Below, one piece after another: positions 7,752-16,680 of a stretch of 64,000 bases of DNA (position 1 is its first letter; the number at the start of each line of letters is the position of its first letter). The position numbers were made by a program, and so were the translations under genes. Source of the DNA: CAWBCR01 sp963787375 (GTDB taxonomy: Bacteria; Chloroflexota; Anaerolineae; Aggregatilineales; UBA3940); NCBI GenBank assembly GCA_963787375.1, contig CAWBCR010000017.1, forward strand, positions 558,001-622,000. Reading direction: 5' to 3'. A model generated the notes under the pieces. That model saw only the letters and a program-made list of their open reading frames with translations. It had not been told where the DNA came from and made no database searches.

Positions 7752-8703
7752 ATGAGCACACCCGACCATAAGCTGGCCGTTGTCGCCGTAGGTGGCAACG
7801 CGCTGATCAAGTCCAAAGAGAAGATCGCCGTCAAGTACCAGATCGAGGCTGTTGTCGAGACGTGCGTCCACCTGGCCGAAATGATCGAGCAGGGCTGGGA
7901 TATCGTCGTCACGCATGGCAACGGCCCACAGGTGGGATTCATCCTGCGCCGCTCTGAGCTGGCTTCGCAGGAGGTCCACACTGTCCCGCTGGACGTAATC
8001 GGGGCCGACACACAGGGCGCTATCGGCTATATGTTCCAGCAGGCGCTGCACAACGAGTTCGTCAAGCGCGGCATCGACAAGCAGGCCGTATCGGTCGTCA
8101 CGCAGGTTGAAGTCGACGCCAACGATCCTGGCTTCAAGAACCCGACCAAGGGCATCGGCGGCTACCTCACCGAGGAGCAGGCGAAAGTCTTCCGCGACGA
8201 AGGCTGGACGGTCGTCGACGATGCCGGGCGTGGCCTGCGCCGTCTGATCGCTTCGCCTATCCCCGAGAAGATCGTCGAGCTGGATGCCATCAAAGCGCTG
8301 ATTGCCCAGGGGTTCATCGTCATTTCGACGGGTGGCGGCGGCATTCCGGTCATCGCGGACGAGTTCAGGCAGCCTGAAAGGCACCTACGCCGTCATCGAC
8401 AAGGACCGGGCGTCGGCGCTGCTGGCCAACGGCCTCCACGCCGATCTGTTCGTGATCTCGACGGCGGTCGAGAAGGTGGCGATCAACTACAAGAAACCTG
8501 ACGAAAAGCAGCTCGACAGCCTGACGCTTGCCGAGGCCCGCCGATATATGGAGGAAGGTCACTTTGCAGAAGGCAGTATGAAGCCTAAAATAGAGGCAGT
8601 GATCTCGTTCCTGGAGAGCGGCGGAAAGCAGGCGTTGATCACGGACCCCGGAAATATCGCGCGTGCGTTGGCCAAGCAGACCGGCACGTGGATTACCCCG
8701 TAA
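7752..8703 (+). CDS. arcC: Carbamate kinase, interrupted by one apparent frameshift
   Basis: Transfers phosphate from carbamoyl phosphate to ADP, giving ATP, CO2 and ammonia; the energy-conserving last step of carbamoyl catabolism. The N-terminal part shows 'VVAVGGNALI', 'VVTHGNGPQVG' and 'VISTGGGGIPV'. The C-terminal part shows 'GTYAVIDKDRASALLA', 'STAVEKVAINYKKPD' and 'EGHFAEGSM'. The two parts are in different frames. The join is at about 8367, where GAC GAG TTC is followed by one surplus base before GGC AGC CTG. Removing it gives a normal protein of about 316 aa. All catalytic segments are present, so either the base is a sequencing error or the gene is newly inactivated. It starts at ATG 7752 after AGAGGAAA. 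Confidence 0.88.
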
Positions 8704-8816
8704 TCTGCCTTATCAGCTGCCAGGAATGGAGAGAAAGGGGCGACATCTCAGCAACCTCCGTTTCTTGTCGAACAGTTTCTGACCCGTAGGGTGTTCATGA
8801 GGAGAAAAGAGAAACT

Positions 8817-10133
8817 ATGTCCCGCAAACGCACAGCCTGGATTATCCTGCTTCTGGCATCAGTACTTCTGCTGCTAGCCGCCTGTGCCCCGGCAACGCCG
8901 ACGCCGGCCCCGGCGACTCAGGCACCTGCCGAGGCCACGATGGCCCCTGCCACTGCTGTCCCGGCAACCGAAGCGCCTGCCGCGACCGAAGCCCCGGCAG
9001 CGACTGAGGCACCCGCCGAGTTCGTCTTTGGCGTGATCCTGGTCGGACCCAAGAACGACCACGGCTGGAGTCAGGCGCACTACGAGGCCGGGCAGTACCT
9101 TGAGCAGCACATGCCCGGTGCGCGCATGATCGTCTTCGAGAGCCTCAACCCGGCTGACAAACCCGAGGCGACGGTCGAAGGTGTGTCCGACGACATGGTC
9201 AGCCAGGGCGCACAGTTGATCTTCACCACGTCCGACGAGTTTGAGGAGGACACTGTCGGTGCAGCGCAGAAGCACCCGGATGTGACCTTCATCAATGTCT
9301 CTGGCGACGATGCCTGGGCAGATGGCCAGAACGCCGGCGTTGCGCCTGCGAATGAAGGCAACTTCATGGGCCGCATGGAATACATGAAGGCCGTCGCCGG
9401 CTGCGCAGCAGCGCTGGCCACCCAGACTGGCCAGATCAGCTACCTGGGTCCGCTGATCAACTTCGAGACCCGGCGTCTGGTCTCCTCGGCCTACCTGGGG
9501 GCGCGCTACTGCTACCAGAACTACCGCGACCTGAATCCCGACGACCTGAAGTTCTCGGTCAACTGGATTGGCTTCTGGTTCAACATCCCCGGTGTCACGC
9601 TTGACCCGACCGAAGTCGTGGGCCAGGGCATCGACAGCGGCACCGACGTGACCATCAGCGGTATCGACACGACCGAGGCGATCACCGTCACCGGCCAGCG
9701 CGCTGCCCAGGGCGACAAGGTGTGGGCCATCCCTTACGACTACAAGGGTGCCTGCGACGAAGCCCCGGATGTGTGCCTGGGCGTTCCGTACTTCAACTGG
9801 GGCCCGGCCTATCTTAAGACGGCCATGGCCGTTCAGGATGGCACCTGGGTGCAGTCGTGGGATTGGAATGGCCCGGACTGGACCGACATCAACAACCCCG
9901 ACACGTCTGCCGTCGGCTGGGTTGATGGTCCGGCACTGACCGCTAACGCCGACTGGAAGGCCAACATAGATGACTACATCTCCAAGTTGGCCAGCGGCGA
10001 GGTCAACCCGTGGACCGGACCGATCAATCTTCAGGATGGCACCGAGTACCTGAAGGCGGGCGAGGTCGCGACTGACCAGCAAATCTGGTACCTGCCCCAG
10101 CTTCTCCAGGGCATGGTGGGTGCCAGCAACTAA
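8817..10133 (+). CDS. BMP-family nucleoside-binding lipoprotein of an ABC importer
   Basis: Surface substrate-binding lipoprotein (438 aa). The N terminus has basic residues, a hydrophobic core and the lipobox 'LLAAC', followed by a Pro/Thr/Ala-rich tether of about 45 residues. The folded BMP/PnrA-like domain begins near 'FGVILVGPKNDHGWSQAH', typical of purine nucleoside receptors. It is followed, past a terminator, by its ATPase and two permeases. Ligand preference for purine nucleosides is inferred from the family and the purine genes upstream. The start is ATG 8817 with 'GAGGAGAAAAGAGAAACT' directly upstream. It probably starts its own transcription unit, as 113 bases separate it from arcC. 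Confidence 0.92.
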   Translation: MSRKRTAWIILLLASVLLLLAACAPATPTPAPATQAPAEATMAPATAVPATEAPAATEAPAATEAPAEFVFGVILVGPKNDHGWSQAHYEAGQYLEQHMPGARMIVFESLNPADKPEATVEGVSDDMVSQGAQLIFTTSDEFEEDTVGAAQKHPDVTFINVSGDDAWADGQNAGVAPANEGNFMGRMEYMKAVAGCAAALATQTGQISYLGPLINFETRRLVSSAYLGARYCYQNYRDLNPDDLKFSVNWIGFWFNIPGVTLDPTEVVGQGIDSGTDVTISGIDTTEAITVTGQRAAQGDKVWAIPYDYKGACDEAPDVCLGVPYFNWGPAYLKTAMAVQDGTWVQSWDWNGPDWTDINNPDTSAVGWVDGPALTANADWKANIDDYISKLASGEVNPWTGPINLQDGTEYLKAGEVATDQQIWYLPQLLQGMVGASN

Positions 10134-10157
10134 CACATAATCGTTCGTTGCCAGGAA

Positions 10158-10184
10158 GAGAGCGGCTTGACGCCGCTCTCTTTT
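10158..10184 (+). terminator. Terminator between binding-protein gene and ABC ATPase gene
   Basis: GAGAGCGGC (10158-10166), a TTGAC loop, GCCGCTCTC (10172-10180) and TTTT. As an internal terminator it would give more binding protein than transporter, a common arrangement. Confidence 0.88.
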
Positions 10185-10261
10185 CTACCGGGGCGATACG
10201 CAGTCATGTGCACCGCATTGATTCTGCCGCGTGAGCCATACCGCACCAGACAGGAATCTAT

Positions 10262-11920
10262 ATGCGCGTAGAATTACAAAACATCCGCAAGTACTTTGGA
10301 GAAGTGCGCGCCAACGATGGGATCACGTTGACGTTTGAGTCGGGCCATATCTACGGCGTACTGGGCGAAAACGGGGCGGGCAAAAGCACGCTGATGAAGG
10401 TGCTCTCCGGCTACCAGGCTCCCACCGGTGGCAAAATCCTGCTGGACGGGCAGCCCGCGTCCTTCTCCACGCCATCCGACGCGCTCCACTCCGGCATCGG
10501 CATGCTGTACCAGGACCCGCTCGACTTTCCTCCCATGCAGGTTGTCGAAAACCATCTGCTCGCTCACGACGAGCATTTCTTGCTTCAGACAAAGACCGGG
10601 CAGCACGAGCTGGGCAGCTACGCCACCAACTTTGGCTTTAAGATCGACCCGCGCGTTTTCGTCAATTCGCTCACGCTGGGCGAGCGGCAGCAAATGGAGC
10701 TGCTGCGCCTGTTGGCCCTCGGCGCGGACCTGCTGATCCTCGACGAACCGACGACGGGCATCAGCGCCGAGCAGAAAGAGACGCTGTTTGCCACCATGCG
10801 CCGGCTGGCGCACGAGGAGAGTAAAACCATCGTCCTCGTTTCGCACAAGCTAGAAGAAGTCCAGGAGTTGTGCGACGAAGTCGCCGTGCTGCGGCGTGGC
10901 AAGCTGGTCGGCATTCGCGATATCCCCTGCCCCACCAGCTATCTCGTGCAGATGATGTTCGGCGAGGAGATCCCCCGCACCGAGCAGGTTCCGTTCGAGC
11001 GTGGCACAGAAGTCCTTAGCCTGAAGGCTGCCTCGATGGGCACTTACCGCCTGACGGTCAGCCCTGTCGACCTCGATGTCTTTGAGGGTGAGGTGCTGGG
11101 GTTGGCCGGGCTGGAGGGCAGCGGCCAGCGGCTCCTGCTGCAGGCCATCGCCGGCTTGACGCCACTGCGCAGCGGCCAGCTTCTGCTGGATGGCGCGCCG
11201 GTCAAAGGCAAGCGCTCGCCGTTCTTCTGGGCGACCTGGCTGGCCTGGGCGTTCCTGGCGGTCCGCCTGATCTGGCTTCTGGTGCAGTTGTTCCAGCACC
11301 AGATTGATGGCCTTGCGTTTGCCGGCGGGCTGACGGTGGCGCTGCTTACAACGGGGGTCATCTGGCTGGTCGGCACGGTGCTGATCAGCTTGACCAGCCA
11401 GTCGCTTTACCACGAATTCCAGCAGCGCGGCGGCGCATACGTGCCTGCCGGGCGTCTTGAGGAAGGGCTCGTCGCCGGCCTGTCGCTGACCGAGCACATG
11501 GTGTTCGCTGCGCCGGAGCACCCCTTCATGATCAACTGGAAGCAGTCACGCGAGGAGATCTCGCGGCGTATCGAGCGTTACAACATCATCGGCCAGCCGG
11601 ATACCCACGTCGATGAGCTGTCTGGTGGCAACCAGCAGCGCGCAATGCTGGCGCTGCTCAACAGCCCGCTGCGCCTGATCCTGCTGGAACATCCTACGCG
11701 CGGGCTGGACGTGACCTCCGCCAACTGGATATGGGAGCTTTTCCAGGAACGGCGGCGCGAGGGTACAGCCATTATCTTCATGTCAGCGGACCTCGACGAG
11801 CTGTTGGAGCGCAGCGACCGCATCGCCGTCTTTTCCGGCGGGGTGATGTCGCGCGTGGTCCGGGCTGAGGAGACATCTGTACAGGAGCTTGGCTACATGA
11901 TCGGAGGGCAGCAGGCATGA
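10262..11920 (+). CDS. Nucleoside ABC importer ATPase with two nucleotide-binding domains and an inserted hydrophobic hairpin
   Basis: Double-NBD ATPase of the sugar/nucleoside importer type (552 aa). NBD1 has Walker A 'GENGAGKST', signature 'LTLGERQQ' and Walker B 'LLILDEPTTG'. NBD2 has the degenerate loop 'GLEGSGQR' usual in this family and a later signature 'ELSGGNQQRA'. The odd feature is residues about 320-378. Two strongly hydrophobic stretches (320-344 and 352-378) are inserted between the NBD2 P-loop region and 'GGAYVPAGR', where other members have only a short linker. They look like a membrane hairpin. The next gene, a permease, overlaps the stop (ATGA), so the complex is co-translated. 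ATP-hydrolysing activity of NBD1 should be intact. Confidence 0.93.
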   Translation: MRVELQNIRKYFGEVRANDGITLTFESGHIYGVLGENGAGKSTLMKVLSGYQAPTGGKILLDGQPASFSTPSDALHSGIGMLYQDPLDFPPMQVVENHLLAHDEHFLLQTKTGQHELGSYATNFGFKIDPRVFVNSLTLGERQQMELLRLLALGADLLILDEPTTGISAEQKETLFATMRRLAHEESKTIVLVSHKLEEVQELCDEVAVLRRGKLVGIRDIPCPTSYLVQMMFGEEIPRTEQVPFERGTEVLSLKAASMGTYRLTVSPVDLDVFEGEVLGLAGLEGSGQRLLLQAIAGLTPLRSGQLLLDGAPVKGKRSPFFWATWLAWAFLAVRLIWLLVQLFQHQIDGLAFAGGLTVALLTTGVIWLVGTVLISLTSQSLYHEFQQRGGAYVPAGRLEEGLVAGLSLTEHMVFAAPEHPFMINWKQSREEISRRIERYNIIGQPDTHVDELSGGNQQRAMLALLNSPLRLILLEHPTRGLDVTSANWIWELFQERRREGTAIIFMSADLDELLERSDRIAVFSGGVMSRVVRAEETSVQELGYMIGGQQA

Positions 11921-12996
11921 AAGACAGCGTCCTGCGCAACATCTGGCCGGCAGCCCCTGTGATTCTGGCGCTGGTCGTGACCACACTGCTGTTGTTTGCG
12001 GTCGGGGCGTCCCCGCTGGTGACCGTCAACGCGCTATGGATCGGGTCCTTCGGCTCGCCTGACAGCACGTTTGCCACGCTGGCCTTCTGGGTGCCGCTGC
12101 TGCTGTGTTCTACCGGCCTGCTGGTGACCTTCACTGCCGGGCTGTGGAACATTGGCGTGGAAGGCCAGATGATCATGGGCTCCATCGGGGCGAGCTTTAT
12201 CGCGCTCAAAGTCGCGGCGCTTCATCCTGGCATCCCCGGCTGGCTGATTATCCCGCTGGAGATCGCGACGGCAATGCTGTTCGGCGCAGCATGGTCGGCG
12301 CTTGCGGCCATTCTGAAGACGCGCGGCGGTATCCACGAGATCTTCGGCGGCGTCGCGCTGAACAACTTGGCGATCATCGCCACCAATTTCCTGATCTCCG
12401 GCCCGTGGCAGCCACCGGAAGGCGGCTCATTCCGAGGCACGCAGCCCTTCCCGCAGCAGGCACTGCTCCCGCTGCAGGGCACCACACGTTTCAGCCCGCT
12501 GTCGGTCGTGCTGGCTGTCATCGCGCTGATCGCTGTGGCGCTGGTTCTGCGCGGCACGTTCTGGGGCCTCAAGCTGAAGGCACTGGGCAAGAACATGCGC
12601 TCGGCGTTCCTGCTGGGCGTATCGAGCGAGCGCGAAGCCATCGTCTCGATGATGGTTTGTGGCGCGCTGGCCGGTATGGCCGGGTCGGTGCGTGTGCTGA
12701 GCTGGTTCGACAGCCTGCGCCAGAGCATCTCCGGTGGCATCGGCTTCCTGGCTATCCTGATCGTGCTGCTGGCCGGGATGCGGCCCTTGCTGACGCTGGT
12801 CATTGCGCTGCTCTTCTCGGCGCTGCTCACTGGCGGTTCGGTGGTGCAGTTGCGCACGCAGCTTCACTCGGCCATCAGCGGTATCATCCAGGGCACCCTG
12901 GTGCTGTTCGTGCTGCTGTTCGGCGACTACCGGCAGGTATTCCGCAGGCGCACAACGCCGATAGAGACGGAAGCAGAAGCGGAGGCGGAATCATGA
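11917..12996 (+). CDS. ABC nucleoside importer permease 1 (BPD_transp_2 type)
   Basis: Integral membrane subunit (359 aa, around 8-10 hydrophobic segments). It carries the family stretch 'GLWNIGVEGQMIMGS' and 'TRGGIHEIFGGVALNN', seen in permeases partnering BMP receptors. Its ATG overlaps the ATPase stop codon, and its own stop overlaps the start of the second permease. All three are therefore translationally coupled. The C-terminal tail is acidic ('TEAEAEAES'). Confidence 0.93.
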   Translation: MKDSVLRNIWPAAPVILALVVTTLLLFAVGASPLVTVNALWIGSFGSPDSTFATLAFWVPLLLCSTGLLVTFTAGLWNIGVEGQMIMGSIGASFIALKVAALHPGIPGWLIIPLEIATAMLFGAAWSALAAILKTRGGIHEIFGGVALNNLAIIATNFLISGPWQPPEGGSFRGTQPFPQQALLPLQGTTRFSPLSVVLAVIALIAVALVLRGTFWGLKLKALGKNMRSAFLLGVSSEREAIVSMMVCGALAGMAGSVRVLSWFDSLRQSISGGIGFLAILIVLLAGMRPLLTLVIALLFSALLTGGSVVQLRTQLHSAISGIIQGTLVLFVLLFGDYRQVFRRRTTPIETEAEAEAES

Positions 12997-14006
12997 ACGA
13001 CAGTGAGATTGTCCGCATTCTGGCGTCGATTGTGGCGCAGAGCGCCCCGCTAATGCTGGCCGTCACCGGCGAGACGATCACCGAGCGTGGAGGCGTCATC
13101 AACCTGTCGCTCGACGGCTCGATGATGATCTCCGCCATGACCGGCTTTGTCGTCGCTTTCCATGCAGGCAGCGCGCTCACGGCGATTGGCATCGCCGGCA
13201 ACACGCTGCCAGTGCTGACAGGCTTTCTGGCTGCGGCGATCATCGGTGCGCTGGCTGCGCTGATCGTCGCCTGGGGCAGCATCAAGCTCAAACAGGACCA
13301 GGTCGCCATCGGCTTCGTACTGACGCTGCTGCTGGCCGATCTGGCCAATTTCCTGGGCCAGAACTTCACCCGTATCCCCGGCCCCAGCGTCAAGCACATG
13401 CCTATCCCCTTCCTGTCCAACCTGCCCATTGTCGGCCCGGTGCTGTTCGGGCAGGACCTGCTAATCTATGCGACGTTCGTGATTGTAGGGCTGGCGTGGT
13501 GGTGGATGTATAAGACGCAGCCCGGCCTGCAAATGCGCGGCGTCGGCGAGCGGCCTGAAGCGGCCTTCGTGCGGGGCGTCCCGGTGACCCGTACCCGCTA
13601 CCTGTATACGATGATCGGTGGGGGGCTGGTTGGCCTGTCGGGCGCGGCCTACTCGCTCGACATCAAGCTCGGCTGGAGCGACAATCACATTCTGGGCATC
13701 GGCTGGATTGCGCTGGCGATTGTCATCTTTGGCGGCTGGCGGCCTATCCGTGGTGCGCTGGGCGCGATCCTGTACGGCATCACCAAGGCGCTGGCGCAGA
13801 TCTTGCAGCGCACTTTCCCCGCGGTGCCGGTGGTGCTTTTCAACTCGCTTCAGTGGCTGCTGATGCTGGGCGTGCTGCTGTTGGTTGGCAGCGATGGCAT
13901 CCGCCGCCTGATCGACATCGCGCCCAAACCGCTCCAGCGTCCACTGGCGCGCGCCCTACGGGTCGCGCCGCCTGAAGGGCTGGGCAGGGTCTTTACCGAA
14001 GAATGA
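12993..14006 (+). CDS. ABC nucleoside importer permease 2 (BPD_transp_2 type)
   Basis: Second membrane subunit (337 aa). It has 'ETITERGGVINLSLDGSMM' near the N terminus and 'MRGVGERPEAAFVRGVPV' in the cytoplasmic loop, both characteristic of NupC/YufQ-like permeases. It starts at ATG 12993, overlapping the stop of permease 1 by four bases. Together with the lipoprotein, ATPase and first permease it completes a heteromeric purine-nucleoside importer. Confidence 0.93.
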   Translation: MNDSEIVRILASIVAQSAPLMLAVTGETITERGGVINLSLDGSMMISAMTGFVVAFHAGSALTAIGIAGNTLPVLTGFLAAAIIGALAALIVAWGSIKLKQDQVAIGFVLTLLLADLANFLGQNFTRIPGPSVKHMPIPFLSNLPIVGPVLFGQDLLIYATFVIVGLAWWWMYKTQPGLQMRGVGERPEAAFVRGVPVTRTRYLYTMIGGGLVGLSGAAYSLDIKLGWSDNHILGIGWIALAIVIFGGWRPIRGALGAILYGITKALAQILQRTFPAVPVVLFNSLQWLLMLGVLLLVGSDGIRRLIDIAPKPLQRPLARALRVAPPEGLGRVFTEE

Positions 14007-14034
14007 CAAACCTGACAGGTTGGAGACGGCTGAA

Positions 14035-15303
14035 TTGAGCATCGAACATGTAACCGGACTGAAATGTACGATCTGCGGTGAGACATATGCGCCTGGCGAG
14101 GTAGAGTACGTCTGCCCCAAACACGGCGACGATGGCAACCTCGACGTGCAGTACGACTATGATGCCATTGCGCAGCGCGTGAAGCGCGACGGCTTGCGCG
14201 ATATACCCGGCATCTGGCGCTACAAGGCATTGATGCCCATCGACTATGAGGCGGGCGAGCCGCCGCTGGTGGTGGGCAGCACGCCGCTGTATCGCTGTGA
14301 CACCATCGCCACGGAGATCGGCGTGCGCGAGGCGTGGGTCAAAGACGATGGCCGCAACCCGACCGCTTCGCTCAAGGACCGCGCCAGCGCGCTGATCGTC
14401 GCCAAGGCGCAGCACGAGCAGCGTGGCATGGTGACGACGGCCAGCACCGGCAACGCCGCCGCTGCGTTAGCGGGCCTCGCCGCCAGCGTCCACATGCCGA
14501 CGGTGATCTTTGTGCCGGCTAGCGCGCCCGAAGCCAAGATCGCGCAGCTTCTGGTCTACGGCGCGCACGTCCTGCTCGTCGATGGCACCTATGACGATGC
14601 CTTTGAGTTGTGCTTGCAGGCCTCACGTGAGTATGGCTGGTACTGCCGCAACACCGGCTACAATCCCTACACCGCTGAGGGCAAGAAGACCGTCTCGTAC
14701 GAAATCTGCGAGCAGCTTGGCGCGCAGCCGGGCGCGTTCGCAGCGCCTGACACGATTTTGGTTAGCGTTGGCGACGGCAACATCATCAGCGGTGTGCACA
14801 AGGGGCTCAGGGACCTGCACGCGCTGGGCTGGATCGACCGCGTGCCGCGCCTGATCGGTGTGCAGGCGGAAGGGTCGGCGGCGCTGTACCACGCCTGGAA
14901 GAGCGGCGAGAATCCCCTCGACATGAAGCCCATCGACGCGCATACTGTGGCCGACAGCATCTCGGCGGGATTCCCGCGCGACCGCGTTAAAGCTATGAAC
15001 GCCGTCAAGGAGACGGGTGGCGCGTTCATCACGGTGAGCGACGACGAAATTCTGGCGGCCATCCCGGCGCTGGCTCGTGCGTCAGGTGTCTTTGCCGAAC
15101 CGGCGGCGTCGGCGACCTACGCCGGGACGCTGAAGGCTGCCCGCGAGGGTCTGTTCGGCAAGGATGAGCGGGTCGTGCTGCTGATCACCGGCAATGGGCT
15201 GAAGGATATCGCGTCGGCGCGGAGGACTGTCGCGCAGGCCCCCAGGATCGCGCCCAGGCTGGAGGATGTTTCGCGCGTCATCGGCGAGATTTTACCGTTG
15301 TAA
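14035..15303 (+). CDS. Threonine synthase-like fold-type II PLP enzyme
   Basis: 422-aa PLP enzyme with an N-terminal Cys-rich knuckle ('LKCTICGE', 'YVCPKHG'), as in archaeal-type threonine synthases. The Schiff-base Lys lies in 'NPTASLKDRASALIV', and the phosphate-binding 'TASTGNAAAAL' follows. The start is taken as TTG 14035, since GGAG at 14022-14025 is 9 bases upstream; TTG 14020 would overlap that site. It follows the importer by 28 bases, so it may belong to the same transcript. Threonine synthase is the nearest family name. However, an ammonia-lyase acting on a diamino acid, as YgeX does in the E. coli purine cluster, is a possible alternative given the context. Confidence 0.8.
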   Translation: MSIEHVTGLKCTICGETYAPGEVEYVCPKHGDDGNLDVQYDYDAIAQRVKRDGLRDIPGIWRYKALMPIDYEAGEPPLVVGSTPLYRCDTIATEIGVREAWVKDDGRNPTASLKDRASALIVAKAQHEQRGMVTTASTGNAAAALAGLAASVHMPTVIFVPASAPEAKIAQLLVYGAHVLLVDGTYDDAFELCLQASREYGWYCRNTGYNPYTAEGKKTVSYEICEQLGAQPGAFAAPDTILVSVGDGNIISGVHKGLRDLHALGWIDRVPRLIGVQAEGSAALYHAWKSGENPLDMKPIDAHTVADSISAGFPRDRVKAMNAVKETGGAFITVSDDEILAAIPALARASGVFAEPAASATYAGTLKAAREGLFGKDERVVLLITGNGLKDIASARRTVAQAPRIAPRLEDVSRVIGEILPL

Positions 15304-15355
15304 CGGGGTACAATAGAGCGCCTGAATCTGTTGGATGCGAATAGGGTGCTAATCT

Positions 15356-16315
15356 ATGTCCGGCCTTCCAACGTTCTCCATTGTCGCACCGATCTATAAC
15401 GAGGTCGGCAACATTCGGGAGCTTTACAGGCGTATCAGCGAGGTAATGAACCAGGCTGGCGAGCCGTGGGAGCTGGTCATGGTCGACGACGGCAGCCGCG
15501 ACGGCTCAGCCGATGTCATGCAGGCGGTGTACGAAGAAGACTCGCAGCACGTGCGCGTGGTGCGTTTCGCCCGCAACTTCGGCCATCAGATCGCTGTTAC
15601 TGCCGGGCTGGACTACGTGACTGGCAAGGCCATCGTGCTGATCGATGCCGACTTGCAGGATCCGCCTGAAGTCATCCTCCAGATGATCGAGAAGTGGCGC
15701 GAGGGCTACGAAGTCGTGTACGCGATTCGTGCCGGGCGGGAGGGGGAGAGCTGGTTCAAGCTGGCGACGGCCTCGCTGTTCTACCGGATTCTCTACAAGA
15801 TCACCGACATCAACATCCCGCTCGATACTGGCGATTTTCGCCTGATGGACCGCGCCGTCGTGGACGCCATCCGCTCGATGCGCGAGCAGCACCGTTTTAT
15901 TCGTGGCATGGTGAGCTGGGTGGGCTTCCGCCAGGTCGGCGTCGAGTACGTGCGGCAGGAGCGCTTCTCCGGCGAGACGAAGTACCCGCTGCGCAAGATG
16001 CTGCGCTTCGCCTGGGATGGCATCACCGGCTTTTCGTACCTGCCGCTGCAAATGGCGACCTATCTGGGCTTCAGCATCGCCATCCTGAGCGCGCTGGCCA
16101 TACTGGTCGTCATCTACCTGAGAGCGGCGGCGGGGATCCATGCGCTTGAAGGACAGGCCACCACGCTGGTGATGGTCCTTTTTCTGGGCAGCATCCAGTT
16201 GATCTCGTTGGGCATCATCGGCGAGTATCTGGGGCGCATCTATAACGAGGTCAAGGAAAGGCCGCTGTACATCGTCCGTGAGACGCTGGGCGTGGACAAG
16301 AAGCCCAGGGGCTGA
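15356..16315 (+). CDS. GT2 family glycosyltransferase, polyprenyl-phosphate type (GtrB/DPM1-like)
   Basis: Transfers a sugar from a nucleotide donor to polyprenyl phosphate at the membrane's inner face. The catalytic domain shows 'SIVAPIYNEVGNI', 'MVDDGSRDGS', 'VLIDADLQDPPE' (DxD-like) and 'RQERFSGETKYP' (the xRxxGxSKY-like motif). Two transmembrane segments follow (about residues 235-258 and 275-295) and a short cytoplasmic tail. The 319-aa length is normal. No lipid-linked glycan cluster surrounds it, so the substrate is unknown. Confidence 0.92.
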   Translation: MSGLPTFSIVAPIYNEVGNIRELYRRISEVMNQAGEPWELVMVDDGSRDGSADVMQAVYEEDSQHVRVVRFARNFGHQIAVTAGLDYVTGKAIVLIDADLQDPPEVILQMIEKWREGYEVVYAIRAGREGESWFKLATASLFYRILYKITDINIPLDTGDFRLMDRAVVDAIRSMREQHRFIRGMVSWVGFRQVGVEYVRQERFSGETKYPLRKMLRFAWDGITGFSYLPLQMATYLGFSIAILSALAILVVIYLRAAAGIHALEGQATTLVMVLFLGSIQLISLGIIGEYLGRIYNEVKERPLYIVRETLGVDKKPRG

Positions 16316-16334
16316 TGCGGGAGGTTGGCATCCG

Positions 16335-16619
16335 ATGTCCGAAGAGAACCAGGTCAACGATCTGCTATCCCAGCACCGGCAGGCGCTCGACGAGTATCGC
16401 CGCTGGGATGAGAAAGTAAAGGCGCTGCTGAAGGGCAGGCGTGTCAGGGACCTCAGCGCCGACGATATGGCTTCCTACAAGGAAGCCGCGGCTCGGCGAG
16501 ACCTGGCCTACGACCAGATGCGTCATCTGGAGCGCCTGCTGCTGGATGACATCCCAGGTGCGTCGACCGGGCAGTTTCCGCGCCCCGACTTCGATACGCC
16601 GCCGGGCGAAAACGACTGA
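16335..16619 (+). CDS. Small charged helical protein, unknown function
   Basis: 94-aa protein, rich in Arg, Asp and Glu, with heptad-like spacing between residues 5 and 75 suggesting a short coiled coil. The tail is disordered and Pro/Gly-rich. It starts at ATG 16335 (GAGGTTGG upstream), 19 bases after the glycosyltransferase stop. No recognisable family. Its codon use matches the neighbours, so it is probably real. Confidence 0.65.
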   Translation: MSEENQVNDLLSQHRQALDEYRRWDEKVKALLKGRRVRDLSADDMASYKEAAARRDLAYDQMRHLERLLLDDIPGASTGQFPRPDFDTPPGEND

Positions 16620-16680
16620 ACCACCCACCCCGGCAAGCCGGGGACAAGACAAGACTCAAGTTGAGGAGCAAAAACTATCT

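Noticed and set aside
8360..8375. Programmed +1 frameshifting in carbamate kinase
   Set aside because: There is no slippery codon, stop codon or stimulatory structure at the site, and the family is not known to use recoding. Similar breaks occur in six other places.
12105..12992. Upstream extension of the second permease reading frame
   Set aside because: This stretch overlaps permease 1 in another frame and has shadow composition. The permease proper starts at ATG 12993.
16441..16680. N-terminal extension of the second PLP enzyme
   Set aside because: It overlaps the small upstream gene and is Arg/Pro-rich shadow. GAGGAG before ATG 16681 and the family start decide the matter.
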